Shown here: positions 7,336 through 16,706 of the stretch, piece after piece | Layout of the letters: each line of letters begins with the position of its first letter | Numbering within the stretch: the first letter of the stretch is position 1 | Source of the DNA: Mesorhizobium_G sp049840935 | GTDB taxonomy: Bacteria > Pseudomonadota > Alphaproteobacteria > Rhizobiales > Rhizobiaceae | Reading direction: 5' to 3' | Assembly: GCA_049840935.1 (NCBI GenBank) | Contig: JASGJA010000024.1 | Coordinates: 62,001 to 126,000, forward strand | DNA length: 64,000 nt | Program-made: the position numbers and the translations under genes | The notes under the pieces: model-generated | Seen by the model: only the letters and a program-made list of their open reading frames with translations | What the model was told of the DNA's origin: nothing | The model's database searches: none

Positions 7336-9867
7336 GTGACCCGGCAAGAGCATCCCATAGAGCAAGTGAGCCAAGCCGCTCTGCCTGAGCCATTCGTGAA
7401 ATGGTTCGCAGAGCGCGGATGGTCACCTCGCGCGCACCAGATCGAACTGCTTGGCAGGGCGCAGGCCGGCAAGTCCGTGCTGCTGATTGCGCCTACGGGC
7501 GCGGGCAAGACGCTGGCTGGTTTCCTGCCAACGCTGACCGATCTGGCCGTTTGCCCGAAACGCAAACCCGGCGAGGCGCATCGCGGCATCCACACGCTCT
7601 ATATATCGCCGCTAAAGGCGTTGGCCGTCGACATTGAACGCAATCTTGGGCGTCCGGTCGCTGAAATGGGCCTGCCTATCAGCGTTGAAACCCGAACGGG
7701 CGACACGCCGCAGCACAAGCGCCAGCGGCAGAAGCTTGTGCCGCCCGACGTCCTGTTGACCACACCAGAACAGCTCGCTCTGTTAATCGCGGCCAATGAC
7801 GCCCAACGTTTTTTCAAAGACCTTCGCTATGTGATTTTTGACGAGTTGCACTCGTTGGTGACATCCAAGCGCGGCCACCTTTTGGCACTGGGCTTGGCGC
7901 GGTTGCGAAAGCTGCGCCCAGAACTTCACACCATCGGTCTTTCGGCCACCGTCGCCGAGCCGGAACAATTACAAAAATGGCTCGTACCGCAAAACAGGGG
8001 TGCGGCCCTTGCCGACCTCATAACGGTGTTGGGCGGAGCAAAGCCTCACATCACGATTCTGGACTCCGAGCAGCGCGTGCCATGGGCGGGTCATTCGGCG
8101 CGTTACGCCGTTGAAGATGTTTACCGCGCGATAAAAGAACACCGAACGACGCTGTTGTTCGTCAACACGCGCAGCCAAGCCGAACTACTTTTTCAAGAAC
8201 TATGGCGCGTGAATGAGGACGCTTTACCAATCGCGTTGCATCACGGTTCGCTCGACGTCGGCCAGCGTCGGCGAGTGGAAAAAGCGATGTCAGAGAATGC
8301 TCTTCGGGCCATTGTCGCCACTTCCACGCTCGATCTTGGCATTGATTGGGGTGACGTCGATCTGGTCGTGCATGTTGGCGCGCCCAAGGGTGCCAGCCGT
8401 CTGGCGCAGCGCATCGGGCGTTCAAATCACCGCATGGACGAGCCCAGCCGCGCGATCCTTGTACCCGCGAACCGTTTTGAAGTGCTGGAGTGCCGCGCTG
8501 CGCTTGAAGCCAATGCGGTTGGCGCGCAAGACACGCCGCCGTTGGCCGTCGGTGCGCTGGATGTGCTTGCTCAGCATGTGCTCGGTTGTGCTTGCGGCGC
8601 GCCATTTGATGCAGACAGCCTTTTCGATGAAGTGCGCAGCGCCGAGCCATATGCCACGCTTGATCGCACGACCTTCGACCGCGTGGTCGAATTCGTGGCG
8701 ACGGGTGGATACGCGCTGAAAACCTATGAGCGCTATGCGCGTATCCGCCAGAATAAAGACGGACTTTGGCGCGCGGCCAACCCGCGCGTTGCTCAGCAAT
8801 ATAGGCTAAATGTCGGCACGATTGTCGAAATGCCGGAGCTGAACGTCCGCTATGTACGGCAAGGCAGGGCCGGCGTTTCGCGCGGTGGCGCGGTATTGGG
8901 CAAGGTGGAGGAATATTTTGCCGAAGCGCTTCGCCCCGGCGACAATTTCCTTTTTGCTGGAAAGATTTTGCAGTTTGAGGGCATTCGCGAAAACGAGTGC
9001 TATGTGTCGAACGGGTCTGCTGCGCAGATCATCGTTCCGTCTTATGCAGGCGGCAAGTTCCCGTTGTCGACCTACTTAGCCGATGGCGTGCGCTCGCTTT
9101 TGTCGGAGCCGACCCGATGGAAGGCGCTCCCCGATCAAGTTTCGGATTGGCTGCGCACGCAACAAGAAAAGTCTGTGCTTCCGGGCCGTGCCGATCTTTT
9201 GGTCGAAACCTTCCCGCGTGCGGGACGCTATTACATGGTTTGCTATCCATTCGAGGGCAGGCTCGCCCATCAGACGCTTGGCATGTTGCTGACCAGACGG
9301 TTGGAACGAGCCGGTGCGCGTCCGCTGGGCTTCGTGGCGACAGATTATTCGCTCGGTGTGTGGGCGCTGGACGATCTCGGCGCACGCTTCAAATCCCGCC
9401 AGCCGTCACTCGCTGAACTTTTCGATGAAGACATGCTTGGCGATGATCTCGATGCTTGGCTGAACGAAAGCTGGATGCTCAAGCGCATGTTCCGCAACTG
9501 TGCGGTCATCGCCGGTTTGATCGAGAAGAAATTCCCCGGACAGGAGAAGAATGGCCGCCAGATCACCGTCTCCGCCGACCTCATTTATGACGTTCTGCGC
9601 GCGCATGAGCCGGACCACATACTGCTGCAAGCCACCCGTGCAGACGCCGCTGCCGGGTTGCTCGATGTCAGGAGACTTGGCGACATGCTCTCGCGCATTC
9701 GTGGGCGAATCGTGCATAAGCCGTTGGAGCGCATATCGCCGTTAGCTGTGCCGGTCATGCTTGAAATCGGCAAGGAAAGCGTAAAGGGCGAGGCCAACGA
9801 CACGTTGCTGGCTGAGGCCGCAACATTGATAGAAGAAGCGATGGGATCGGAAGAGGGGGCAGCTTGA
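7336..9867 (+). CDS. Ligase-associated DEXH-box DNA helicase (Lhr family)
   Basis: Superfamily 2 helicase of 843 aa, of the type found beside ATP-dependent DNA ligase and a phosphoesterase in the ligase-associated DNA damage response set. Motifs in order: Q-like RAHQIELL, Walker A APTGAGKT (about residue 53), DELH box in FDELHSL, motif III LSATVAE, motif IV LLFVNTRSQAE, TSTLDLGIDWGDVD and motif VI QRIGRSNHR. After the helicase core comes the long Lhr C-terminal region with GRADLLVETFPRAGRYYM. The start codon is GTG with no strong ribosome site; a second GTG at 7366 is possible. Its stop overlaps the TTG start of the next gene, so the two are translationally coupled. The ligase and exonuclease members of the set are not in this window. 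Confidence 0.92.
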   Translation: MTRQEHPIEQVSQAALPEPFVKWFAERGWSPRAHQIELLGRAQAGKSVLLIAPTGAGKTLAGFLPTLTDLAVCPKRKPGEAHRGIHTLYISPLKALAVDIERNLGRPVAEMGLPISVETRTGDTPQHKRQRQKLVPPDVLLTTPEQLALLIAANDAQRFFKDLRYVIFDELHSLVTSKRGHLLALGLARLRKLRPELHTIGLSATVAEPEQLQKWLVPQNRGAALADLITVLGGAKPHITILDSEQRVPWAGHSARYAVEDVYRAIKEHRTTLLFVNTRSQAELLFQELWRVNEDALPIALHHGSLDVGQRRRVEKAMSENALRAIVATSTLDLGIDWGDVDLVVHVGAPKGASRLAQRIGRSNHRMDEPSRAILVPANRFEVLECRAALEANAVGAQDTPPLAVGALDVLAQHVLGCACGAPFDADSLFDEVRSAEPYATLDRTTFDRVVEFVATGGYALKTYERYARIRQNKDGLWRAANPRVAQQYRLNVGTIVEMPELNVRYVRQGRAGVSRGGAVLGKVEEYFAEALRPGDNFLFAGKILQFEGIRENECYVSNGSAAQIIVPSYAGGKFPLSTYLADGVRSLLSEPTRWKALPDQVSDWLRTQQEKSVLPGRADLLVETFPRAGRYYMVCYPFEGRLAHQTLGMLLTRRLERAGARPLGFVATDYSLGVWALDDLGARFKSRQPSLAELFDEDMLGDDLDAWLNESWMLKRMFRNCAVIAGLIEKKFPGQEKNGRQITVSADLIYDVLRAHEPDHILLQATRADAAAGLLDVRRLGDMLSRIRGRIVHKPLERISPLAVPVMLEIGKESVKGEANDTLLAEAATLIEEAMGSEEGAA

Positions 9868-10574
9868 ACGAGCACGCAGCGCACCGCCGAAACTTTTCGG
9901 GCGACATTGTCGTGGCCGGCAACGCTGCTATCTGCGACCCTAGCGGCGCGCTTTATTTTCCTGAGCTTGGCTTGCTTGTCGTCTCCGATCTGCATCTCGA
10001 AAAAGGCTCATCTCTTGCGCGTCGCGGTCGCTTGATGCCACCCTACGATACCGCCGCAACCTTGCTGCGGCTTCAATCCGTGCTCGCCGCCTACGCGCCG
10101 CGTATCGTGTTGAGCCTTGGCGACAGCTTTCATGACGGCGAAGGTGCCGCGCGCCTGCCTGCTTCTTTCCGTGTGCAGCTTGAAGCATTGATGATGGCTC
10201 GTGAGTGGATATGGGTTGCGGGCAATCATGATCCCGACGTTCCCGCCGACCTTCCCGGCATGTGTGCGCAAGAAATCGCAATTGCGGGATTGGCGTTCCG
10301 GCATGAGCCTTCGCGTGAGGCTGTGCCGGGAGAAATCGCGGGCCATCTGCACCCCTGCGCGCGCATCGTGCAACGCGGCCGATCAGTTCGCCGCCGCTGC
10401 TTTGCGTCGGATGGTGCGCGGCTCATCATGCCCGCTTTCGGCGCGTTCACTGGCTCGCTGAACGTGATGGATCACGCCTATCGCGGCCTGTTCGCTTGGG
10501 AGCGGTTCACGGCCTACATGCTCGGCGATAGGCAGGTATACCCCATCGCTAGTTCGCTGCTCAGGCCGGGTTGA
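9864..10574 (+). CDS. pdeM: Ligase-associated DNA damage response phosphoesterase PdeM
   Basis: Calcineurin-like metallophosphoesterase, 236 aa. Metal-binding motifs: SDLHLEKGSS (D-x-H), LGDSFHDGEG (GDxxHD), VAGNHDPD (GNHD), and the later His pair in RHEP and GHLHP. This family is encoded with Lhr-type helicase, a metallo-beta-lactamase-fold exonuclease and DNA ligase, and is thought to process DNA ends. Translation starts at TTG 9864, overlapping the helicase stop, with AGAGGGGG four bases upstream. Its last base abuts the convergent TIGR02186 gene, so there is no room for a separate terminator. Confidence 0.9.
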   Translation: MNEHAAHRRNFSGDIVVAGNAAICDPSGALYFPELGLLVVSDLHLEKGSSLARRGRLMPPYDTAATLLRLQSVLAAYAPRIVLSLGDSFHDGEGAARLPASFRVQLEALMMAREWIWVAGNHDPDVPADLPGMCAQEIAIAGLAFRHEPSREAVPGEIAGHLHPCARIVQRGRSVRRRCFASDGARLIMPAFGAFTGSLNVMDHAYRGLFAWERFTAYMLGDRQVYPIASSLLRPG

Positions 10575-11351
10575 TCAATCCTTGCGGAAAACAAGTTGTC
10601 CCAGCCAGCCGGTCAGCATGGCGAGACAGACGGCGAAAATGCCGTAGGTAAAGCTGTCGTGATGCGCATAGTCATAGATCGATTGTTCAAAGCCGGACTT
10701 GCGAATTTCAAGCTGTGCCGAAGATTCGCTAACAAACGTTCCATTCTTGAATAGAAACGCCCGCGCGCGGTGCGTACCAACCGGCACATCTGGAGCCAGA
10801 CGTAGCGTAGCGCGAAACAGGCTCTGCGAAAGAAACTGCACACCGCCATAGTTGGTGCTGTAGAGCGTCGTCGCCTTCTTTCGTTCACGCAGAGCTTCGG
10901 TGAATTCCTGAATGGTCAACGGGCCGATGTGCTTATTCAGCGGCTGGAGGAAGATATTATCCGCTCCCAGCGAAAGGCGCTTGTAGCTTTGCGGATCGGT
11001 AATGTCCTGTGGCTGCCGCGTGGTCGCCACAGAATAAGAAATAGGCACATTCACGAATGTCTCGGAACGTGTGTTGATCCACATGCCAAGTACGCGCTGC
11101 TTGCGACGCACGACCACCGCATCAGATGGTCCTTCAAGCACCACGATCACATCATAGCCGCCGCGCCGCGTCACTTGCGGATCGGCATTCTCCACCGAAC
11201 CGAAGATCGTGAGATCTGCACCCGAAAAGCCCGCAGTCAGCGCAACGTGATCTGTCGAAAGCCCAATCTGGATCGACTCGTCGTTCACCAGTTGCGCGCG
11301 AGCGATGGAGGGCAACAGTAGCAGCGCTAGGACTAAGAATATCCACCTCAT
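10575..11351 (-). CDS. TIGR02186 family membrane-anchored periplasmic protein
   Basis: Conserved alphaproteobacterial protein of unknown function, 258 aa. It has a signal peptide (MRWIFLVLALLLLPSIARA), a periplasmic domain opening with LVNDESIQIGLSTDHV and containing FSGADLTIFGSVEN, and one C-terminal membrane segment (YGIFAVCLAMLTGWLGQLVF) before a short RKD tail. Its start overlaps the stop of the TauE/SafE permease gene by four bases, and these two families occur together in many Rhizobiales, which suggests they act as one export unit. The transported anion is not evident from the sequence. Confidence 0.88.
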   Translation of the reverse strand: MRWIFLVLALLLLPSIARAQLVNDESIQIGLSTDHVALTAGFSGADLTIFGSVENADPQVTRRGGYDVIVVLEGPSDAVVVRRKQRVLGMWINTRSETFVNVPISYSVATTRQPQDITDPQSYKRLSLGADNIFLQPLNKHIGPLTIQEFTEALRERKKATTLYSTNYGGVQFLSQSLFRATLRLAPDVPVGTHRARAFLFKNGTFVSESSAQLEIRKSGFEQSIYDYAHHDSFTYGIFAVCLAMLTGWLGQLVFRKD

Positions 11352-12292
11352 TGCCCGGACCCCTCAAGTGTGGTCAGGGAATAGGGGCTGGAAGGCGGGA
11401 CGAAAAGATCGATCCCAAGGCGTATTGCGACAGCCAGAACCAGCAAAGCCAGAAGCGCCCGCAACTGCTCGCCACGCAGTTTCTGCCCCGCCTTTGCGCC
11501 ATACTGCGCACCGAACACGCCGCCAACCATCAGAAGCAGCGCCAGCACTATATCCACTGTCTGGTTGGTGGTGGCGTGCACGATTGTCGTGAACGCTGCC
11601 GTGAATGTAATGTGGAACAGCGAAGTGCCGACCACGACATTGGTAGGCACCTTTAACAAATAGATCAGCGCAGGCACCATGATGAAGCCGCCGCCGACAC
11701 CCATAATAGACGCAAGAAAACCGATCACCGCGCCGATACCCAGCACCGGGATAACGCTCACGAACAGCTTGGAAGCGCGAAAGCGCATTTTCAGTGGCAG
11801 GCGATGAATCCAGTTGTGGTGCCCCGGCTTTTTCATTGAAGGTGCAACGGCGCCACCCCGCGTTGCGCGCAGTGCGTGGATACTCTCCACCAGCATCAGC
11901 CCGCCCACCGTTCCGAGCAGCGCCACATAGAGCAGCGAAATGAAGAGATCCAACTGGCCGACGCTGCGCAACAGCGCGAATACATACACACCGATAGTCG
12001 AACCGACCAACCCGCCCGCCAGCAGCATCAGTCCCAGTTTGAAATCCAGCGTTCCGCGTTTGAAATGGGACAACGAACCGGAGAAGGACGAAGCGATAAC
12101 CTGGTTCGCGCCGGTAGCGACGGCAATTGCTGGCGGTACATTGTAGAAAATCAGGAGCGGCGTAATCAGAAAACCGCCACCGACCCCGAAAAGGCCCGAC
12201 AAAAAGCCGACAGCAGCACCCATGGCCAGCAGGACAAGGGCATTGACCGACATTTCAGCAATCGGGAGATAAACACCCACCGGCAAACTCAA
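11348..12292 (-). CDS. Sulfite exporter TauE/SafE family permease
   Basis: Polytopic membrane protein of the TSUP/TauE-SafE family, about 314 aa. The repeated family signature appears twice: GFLSGLFGVGGGFLITPLL near the N-terminus and GFLASIMGVGGGFIMVPAL in the second half, each followed by a glycine-rich helix and a conserved asparagine or serine (TGANQVIASS, VGTSLFHITF). Members move sulfite, sulfoacetate or related anions, but the substrate here is unknown. The TTG at 12292 gives the N-terminus closest to homologues (YLPIAEMSVN); ATG at 12253 is an alternative, and neither has a clear ribosome site. It is coupled to the TIGR02186 gene downstream. Confidence 0.88.
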   Translation of the reverse strand: MSLPVGVYLPIAEMSVNALVLLAMGAAVGFLSGLFGVGGGFLITPLLIFYNVPPAIAVATGANQVIASSFSGSLSHFKRGTLDFKLGLMLLAGGLVGSTIGVYVFALLRSVGQLDLFISLLYVALLGTVGGLMLVESIHALRATRGGAVAPSMKKPGHHNWIHRLPLKMRFRASKLFVSVIPVLGIGAVIGFLASIMGVGGGFIMVPALIYLLKVPTNVVVGTSLFHITFTAAFTTIVHATTNQTVDIVLALLLMVGGVFGAQYGAKAGQKLRGEQLRALLALLVLAVAIRLGIDLFVPPSSPYSLTTLEGSGQ

Positions 12293-12392
12293 TTATATAA
12301 CTGACGGTGATGGGAATTGAGCCCCTTCGCCGCCCCGCAATGCTCAGAATTTCTAGGCATTAGTTGTGCCGATATTGCGGCGGAATGGAAAG

Positions 12393-12418
12393 AAGAAAGC
12401 CGCCTCGATGGCGGCTTT
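12393..12418 (-). terminator. Hairpin terminator downstream of the PodJ-like gene
   Basis: A perfect 9-bp stem (AAAGCCGCC / GGCGGCTTT, loop TCGAT or its complement) lies about 40 bases past the PodJ-like stop. Read on the minus strand it is followed by CTTCTTT. The stem itself is symmetrical, but the T-rich side favours termination of minus-strand transcripts. Confidence 0.65.
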
Positions 12419-12455
12419 CAACTGTTCTTTGCTTTTACTAAGTAGCGAAAAAGTC

Positions 12456-15400
12456 TCAGTTCTTGGCGAGCAGCGCCTTCACCATGCTTTCGTCGATGCG
12501 CCCGGTGGGCTGCATCCCGTGATCTTCCTGGAAGGCGGCAATTGCCTGACGCGTTTTGTTGCCGATCATCCCGTCAGCCATTCCAACGTCATAGCCTGCC
12601 TTGTTGAGCAGCGCCTGCACGTTGCGGATAGCCTTGTCCATATCGACTTTGGCGGTGCTGCTTGGCGCCTCCTGCCATGCGTCTGGAATCTCGACTTCAT
12701 TCGCCGCCGCGTCTTGCGGCTGTGCTTTCCACTCGGCAATTTCTTGCTTGGCTTGATTAAGCTGGTCAGGGCTCATCGCCTTGGCAACTTCGTCGCGCTT
12801 GTCGCTTGCATCGCGGTCGCCAGTGTTAGCCACGAGCCCGAACCACTTATATGCCTGCTCCATGTCCAGAGGCATACCTGCGCCCTTGGCTGCGAGAATG
12901 CCGAGATTGTACTGGCTGTCTTTCACGCCAAACGCAGCGGCCTTGGTGAACCAGCGCACGGCGGCTGCATTGTCTGGCGCCTTGTCTGCACCGGTTGCAT
13001 AAAGCACCGCGAGATTGTGCATCGCATTGGCGTTGCCCTGATTTGCCGCGAGCTGATACCAGCTACGCGCCTTGTCGAAATCGCGCGTAACACCGAGGCC
13101 CTTTTCATACAGGTTGCCAATGCGGAATTGCGCGGGCGCGTAGCCAAGTTCCGCCGACTTCTCGAACCAGCCCGAAGCCTGCTGCATGTTGCTTGCAAGG
13201 CCAGCGCCTTCCGCCAGACGCGAACCGATTACGTACAGCGCCTTTGCATCTCCATTCTGCGCAGCTTCACGAAGCGCGAGCGGCCCCACCTGCGCCGGAA
13301 TTTCGGTCGAAACCGAAGCTGTTACAGGCATTGGTGCACTTGCGGCTGCAACGCGGTCGTCGGGTGATGCTGGCGTAACACTGGCGGTCGTCAGCGTTGC
13401 GTCCGGTTCGCTGTCACTGTCGTCAGCCGCAGCTTTCACCGTTTCGCTCTTTGCTACGGGAGCCACAGCTTCCTTCGTCGGCGCGCTGACGGGCGTCATC
13501 GTCGCTGCAATCGCCGCGACCGGCCTGGTATCCCCACCTGCGATTTCAACCGGGTCCTTGACGAAGGCTTTTCCGAGTTGAAGCCCTGCAAGTGCCGCCA
13601 TAATCGCCGCAACGGCGAGCAAGATCGGCCTGCGGCGTCCTTTGAGAATGCTGGCGATTACGGACTTGCGGCCCGGCTTTTCGCCATTCTCATCCTTCTT
13701 GAGCAGCTCGGCCTCTGCTGCTGCGGCCTGTGCTGCGCGGCGCGCCGCTGCAATGAAATCCGAGCGTGATGTATCGCTTTCGACTTCCACGCCGAGATCG
13801 TCGCGATTTTCCCGCACGCGGCGGATGATGGCGTTCAGGTCGGGCGCGGCAGTGCCGGGTTCCAGCGGCCTGTTTTCGTCAAGCTCTTCCGCTTGCATCT
13901 GCAAGGAAGGCTCGCTTGTCGCGGTTGGCGTTTCGGCTTTTTCCTTCTTGCGGAATATGCGCTTCCAGCCGCTCACCTTCGCAGGAGCGGGAGCATCTTC
14001 AACTACGCTTTCAACTTCCGCTATCGCCGTGACCTGCTCGTCCGAATCTGTCTCTGCAATCTGAGCCGGCACGGGCGCTGCCTCGAAATTGAACTCGAAG
14101 CTCGTCGAATCTTCATCGATGGGCGGCACCTCATCCATGTCGATGGAAGGCGCTTGTCCGACATCCAGCTTAGGTGCTTCCTCCTGCTCTTCTTCAACCA
14201 CCTCTTCAGCGATTGCGAGCGGTGCGTCATCGCTAACGACATAGTGTTCGCTGACGTCGAGCTGGCCGATACGGTCGATGATCTTGATCAGCGTTTCGTG
14301 GATGGCGTCGAAGGTGCGCGTGTTGCGGTCATCCGCATCGCGTGTCAGGCCTTCCAGAGACTTCAGATCGTCTGTCAAACCGGCGATTGCGGCCGCTTCT
14401 ACTGGCGATCCGGCGAAGTTCCGCAGCACCTCTTCGGCCGCCAGCCGCGCGGTTTCAATCAGCCCGTCTTTGCTTTCGGATACCGCAGCTTCAATGCGTT
14501 CAAGCCGGGGAGCAAACTCCACGACTTCTGCAATGACCGGGTTTGGCTGGTCGAGATGTGCTGACAGTGCGGAAAGCTGCGCCTCAAGCGCACGTATCAA
14601 TGCCGGGTCAAGCGGCTCTGACTGATTGGCGTCCAGCTTGTCGGTCAGCACATCCAGACGTTGCTGCAAGCCGAGTATTGCGTCGTCGCTCGCGGCCTGT
14701 GTTTCGATCTGCTTGGAAATATTGACCAAACGCTGCTCAAGCTGCTCGATGCTTTTGTCGATGCCGGTCGGGAACGCAGCCGCCGCCAGTTTCTTGCTGA
14801 TATTGTTCAGTTCCTTGGTCATCTCGTCCGTGGCGGCAGACATGCTGCCAGCCGCAACAAGCTTCTCGATCCGGTCGGAAATTACATCAAGACGCTGAAC
14901 GATAACGTCATCGGTCTGGCTCGCGCCATCTTCGATCTGGCGCGCGAGCGCGACAATGCGCGAATCCAGTTTTTCAATTAGCGACGGATCGAAAGCGTTC
15001 TTCTGGTCTGCCATCGAAATCGCGACGATTGACCGGGATATTTCCTCCAGCCTGCTCTCAATCGCGTTAATGGCTTGCGGCTGGTTACGCTCGCTCTCCT
15101 GCGCAACGAACCGCTCAATGACTTCAGCCAGATTGCGCAGCTTTGTATCGACGCGGTCGACTGAAATTTGCTCTGGCAGAGTGCCGATTGCTTCGCTGAT
15201 TTGTTCCAGACGCGTGCTCAAGGCTTCGATAGCCTGGTCGAAACCGGACTGGCCCATATTGCGCTCGAACTCTTCCCAGCGCGCAGTGACGGCGAGCACA
15301 GAGTCTTCGCGGGCAAGGTTGGCGACTGAATTCTTGATCTGCTCGATTTCCAGCCGCAGCAGATTGACTGCCTTGTCGTCGGACTTGTCTTTCGATTGCT

Positions 15401-15854
15401 GAATGGCCTTGGTCAAACGTCCAATTTCGATGTCGAGCTTCGCGCCGGTTTGCGCATTGGCTGATTCATAGCTTTGTTCGAGTTCACGCCGCAGCGCGTT
15501 GAACTCGCGGCGCAGGTCGCTTCCCACCTGCTCACGAATATGCTCTTGCCGCGCGAGGCTGGAATTCAGCATTTCAGCGCGCAGGGTCTGAAACTCGCGG
15601 GTAACACGGTCAACATTCTCGTAAGGGTCACTCTTGCCCCAGGCCGCGTCGCGCTGCTCTGGGTAGCGAGGCGACGGCCGTTCGTCAGCATAGGCTCCCT
15701 GAGCTTGCGCGCGAACCACTTCCTGCGCGCGCTGGCGCAAGCTCAACTGCTGTTCAAGCTGTTCTAGCGAACGGCTGAGATGTTCCAGACTGGCTGAAGG
15801 CTTGCGCTGCCTGCCTTCGTTGACTGAATCGAGATAGGATCGCCTGCTTTCCAT
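12456..15854 (-). CDS. PodJ-like polarity factor: coiled coil, TM, Sel1 repeats, peptidoglycan-binding domain
   Basis: Large single-pass membrane protein, 1132 aa. Residues 1 to about 560 are cytoplasmic and rich in heptad coiled coil (repeated LEQRL, IEKL and DVLTDKLD-type segments). Residues 560-735 are acidic and proline-rich, followed by a basic stretch (GWKRIFRKKEK) and a membrane segment at about 741-762 (ILLAVAAIMAALAG) after GRRRP. The outer part has Sel1-like TPR repeats at about 868-1010 (WFEKSAELGYAPAQFRIGNLY and similar) and a C-terminal PG_binding_1 domain from about 1070 (VQALLNKAGYDVGMADGMIG). This is the domain order of Caulobacter PodJ, which localises to a cell pole and recruits polar proteins. 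AGGA lies eight bases before the ATG. Confidence 0.85.
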   Translation of the reverse strand: MESRRSYLDSVNEGRQRKPSASLEHLSRSLEQLEQQLSLRQRAQEVVRAQAQGAYADERPSPRYPEQRDAAWGKSDPYENVDRVTREFQTLRAEMLNSSLARQEHIREQVGSDLRREFNALRRELEQSYESANAQTGAKLDIEIGRLTKAIQQSKDKSDDKAVNLLRLEIEQIKNSVANLAREDSVLAVTARWEEFERNMGQSGFDQAIEALSTRLEQISEAIGTLPEQISVDRVDTKLRNLAEVIERFVAQESERNQPQAINAIESRLEEISRSIVAISMADQKNAFDPSLIEKLDSRIVALARQIEDGASQTDDVIVQRLDVISDRIEKLVAAGSMSAATDEMTKELNNISKKLAAAAFPTGIDKSIEQLEQRLVNISKQIETQAASDDAILGLQQRLDVLTDKLDANQSEPLDPALIRALEAQLSALSAHLDQPNPVIAEVVEFAPRLERIEAAVSESKDGLIETARLAAEEVLRNFAGSPVEAAAIAGLTDDLKSLEGLTRDADDRNTRTFDAIHETLIKIIDRIGQLDVSEHYVVSDDAPLAIAEEVVEEEQEEAPKLDVGQAPSIDMDEVPPIDEDSTSFEFNFEAAPVPAQIAETDSDEQVTAIAEVESVVEDAPAPAKVSGWKRIFRKKEKAETPTATSEPSLQMQAEELDENRPLEPGTAAPDLNAIIRRVRENRDDLGVEVESDTSRSDFIAAARRAAQAAAAEAELLKKDENGEKPGRKSVIASILKGRRRPILLAVAAIMAALAGLQLGKAFVKDPVEIAGGDTRPVAAIAATMTPVSAPTKEAVAPVAKSETVKAAADDSDSEPDATLTTASVTPASPDDRVAAASAPMPVTASVSTEIPAQVGPLALREAAQNGDAKALYVIGSRLAEGAGLASNMQQASGWFEKSAELGYAPAQFRIGNLYEKGLGVTRDFDKARSWYQLAANQGNANAMHNLAVLYATGADKAPDNAAAVRWFTKAAAFGVKDSQYNLGILAAKGAGMPLDMEQAYKWFGLVANTGDRDASDKRDEVAKAMSPDQLNQAKQEIAEWKAQPQDAAANEVEIPDAWQEAPSSTAKVDMDKAIRNVQALLNKAGYDVGMADGMIGNKTRQAIAAFQEDHGMQPTGRIDESMVKALLAKN

Positions 15855-16064
15855 TGAGACCGTCCTGCTTGGCTGCGAAGTGCAGCCGGGTTACCGCCAA
15901 GATGGCCGGTTTCAATCGTGGACAGCGACCGGAACGATTCCGGCGTTTGCGCAGCGAAGAACCGTGAAAAATTCAATACACAATAGTCACGGGAGACCAG
16001 CATGCGCAGCTTTCGCCGAACGTGGTAAATGTTCGGTTAACCTCCGTTACCATTTGATTGCATC
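15855..16064. other. Divergent intergenic region between the PodJ-like gene and merR (left part)
   Basis: Together with 16065-16202 this forms a 348-base gap without a gene. The left part should hold the PodJ-like promoter on the minus strand. I see one GANTC site (GATTC, 15936-15940), 82 bases upstream of that start, the methylation motif through which GcrA acts in this group. I see no convincing -35/-10 pair for the minus strand. Confidence 0.4.
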
Positions 16065-16111
16065 TTGCATCGCGAGCCTTGCGCGTTTATATTTCCTTTA
16101 CGTAAACGTAA
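16065..16111 (+). promoter_or_regulatory. merR promoter with palindromic operator at the start site
   Basis: TTGCAT (16065-16070) and TATATT (16088-16093) are separated by exactly 17 bases. The inverted repeat TTACGT-AA-ACGTAA (16098-16111) lies where transcription would begin. The core TTTACGTAAACGT is nearly identical to the operator in front of the beta-oxidation operon at 16.7 kb, which points to autoregulation by the MerR protein encoded just downstream. Confidence 0.65.
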
Positions 16112-16202
16112 GGGTGCAAGGGCGGGAACCAGTGCGCCCCTTTTTAATTCTGACGGGAGGGCGTGGCGCTGGAATGCGCGCGCCTGCGCAGGGATCATGG
16201 AT

Positions 16203-16655
16203 ATGAACACGAATCTTTCGGCTGTGCCGGAGCATACGGCTATCGATGCCGAAACCGGCGATTATGAACGCATCGGCGAACTTGCAAAACAGTTTGGCAT
16301 TACGTTGCGCACGCTTCGCTTCTATGAAGACAAGGGCCTCATAAGCCCCAAGCGTGACGGGGTAATGCGCCTTTATACACGGCGAGATAAAGCTAGGCTG
16401 AAGCTTATTCTTTTGGGTCGCAAGGTCGGCTTCTCCTTACGAGAAGTGAAGCAGATGCTAGACCTTTACGAACCTAGCGGCTCCAATACGCGCCAGTTGA
16501 AGGTGACGCTTGAAAAATCCGAGAAGCAACTCGTGCGTTTGCAAAAGCAGCGCGCTCTGATTGAGGACGCCATCGGCGAATTGACCGAGGCAATGGAAAT
16601 CGTTCGCGCTGACCTTGCAAAAAGAACGGATGAAAACCTGCGTCAAAGCAACTGA
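16203..16655 (+). CDS. MerR-family transcriptional regulator of the beta-oxidation cluster
   Basis: DNA-binding regulator of about 150 aa. The winged helix-turn-helix is at residues 20-90 (YERIGELAKQFGITLRTLRF, YEDKGLISPKR, KLILLGRKVGFSLREVKQML), followed by a long dimerisation coiled coil (KLVTLEKSEKQLVRLQKQRA-like region). It lacks the C-terminal cysteines of metal-sensing MerR proteins, so an organic ligand such as an acyl-CoA is likely. ATG 16203 has AGGGA eight bases upstream; ATG 16197 is also in frame but only two bases from it. Related operators precede both this gene and the acyl-CoA dehydrogenase operon, as for the LiuR group that controls branched-chain and fatty-acid degradation. 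Confidence 0.88.
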   Translation: MNTNLSAVPEHTAIDAETGDYERIGELAKQFGITLRTLRFYEDKGLISPKRDGVMRLYTRRDKARLKLILLGRKVGFSLREVKQMLDLYEPSGSNTRQLKVTLEKSEKQLVRLQKQRALIEDAIGELTEAMEIVRADLAKRTDENLRQSN

Positions 16656-16706
16656 CGATTGGCAACATGCTCACGAACAGGTCATCGAGCGTGAGCATTT
16701 TGCAAA

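Noticed and set aside
12366..13367. 333-aa open frame on the plus strand antisense to the PodJ-like gene
   Set aside because: Arises from the high-GC codon use of the real gene; no family similarity and the opposite frame is clearly coding.
16065..16202. Upstream extension of the merR gene
   Set aside because: The region contains the promoter and operator, and the extra residues are not MerR-like.
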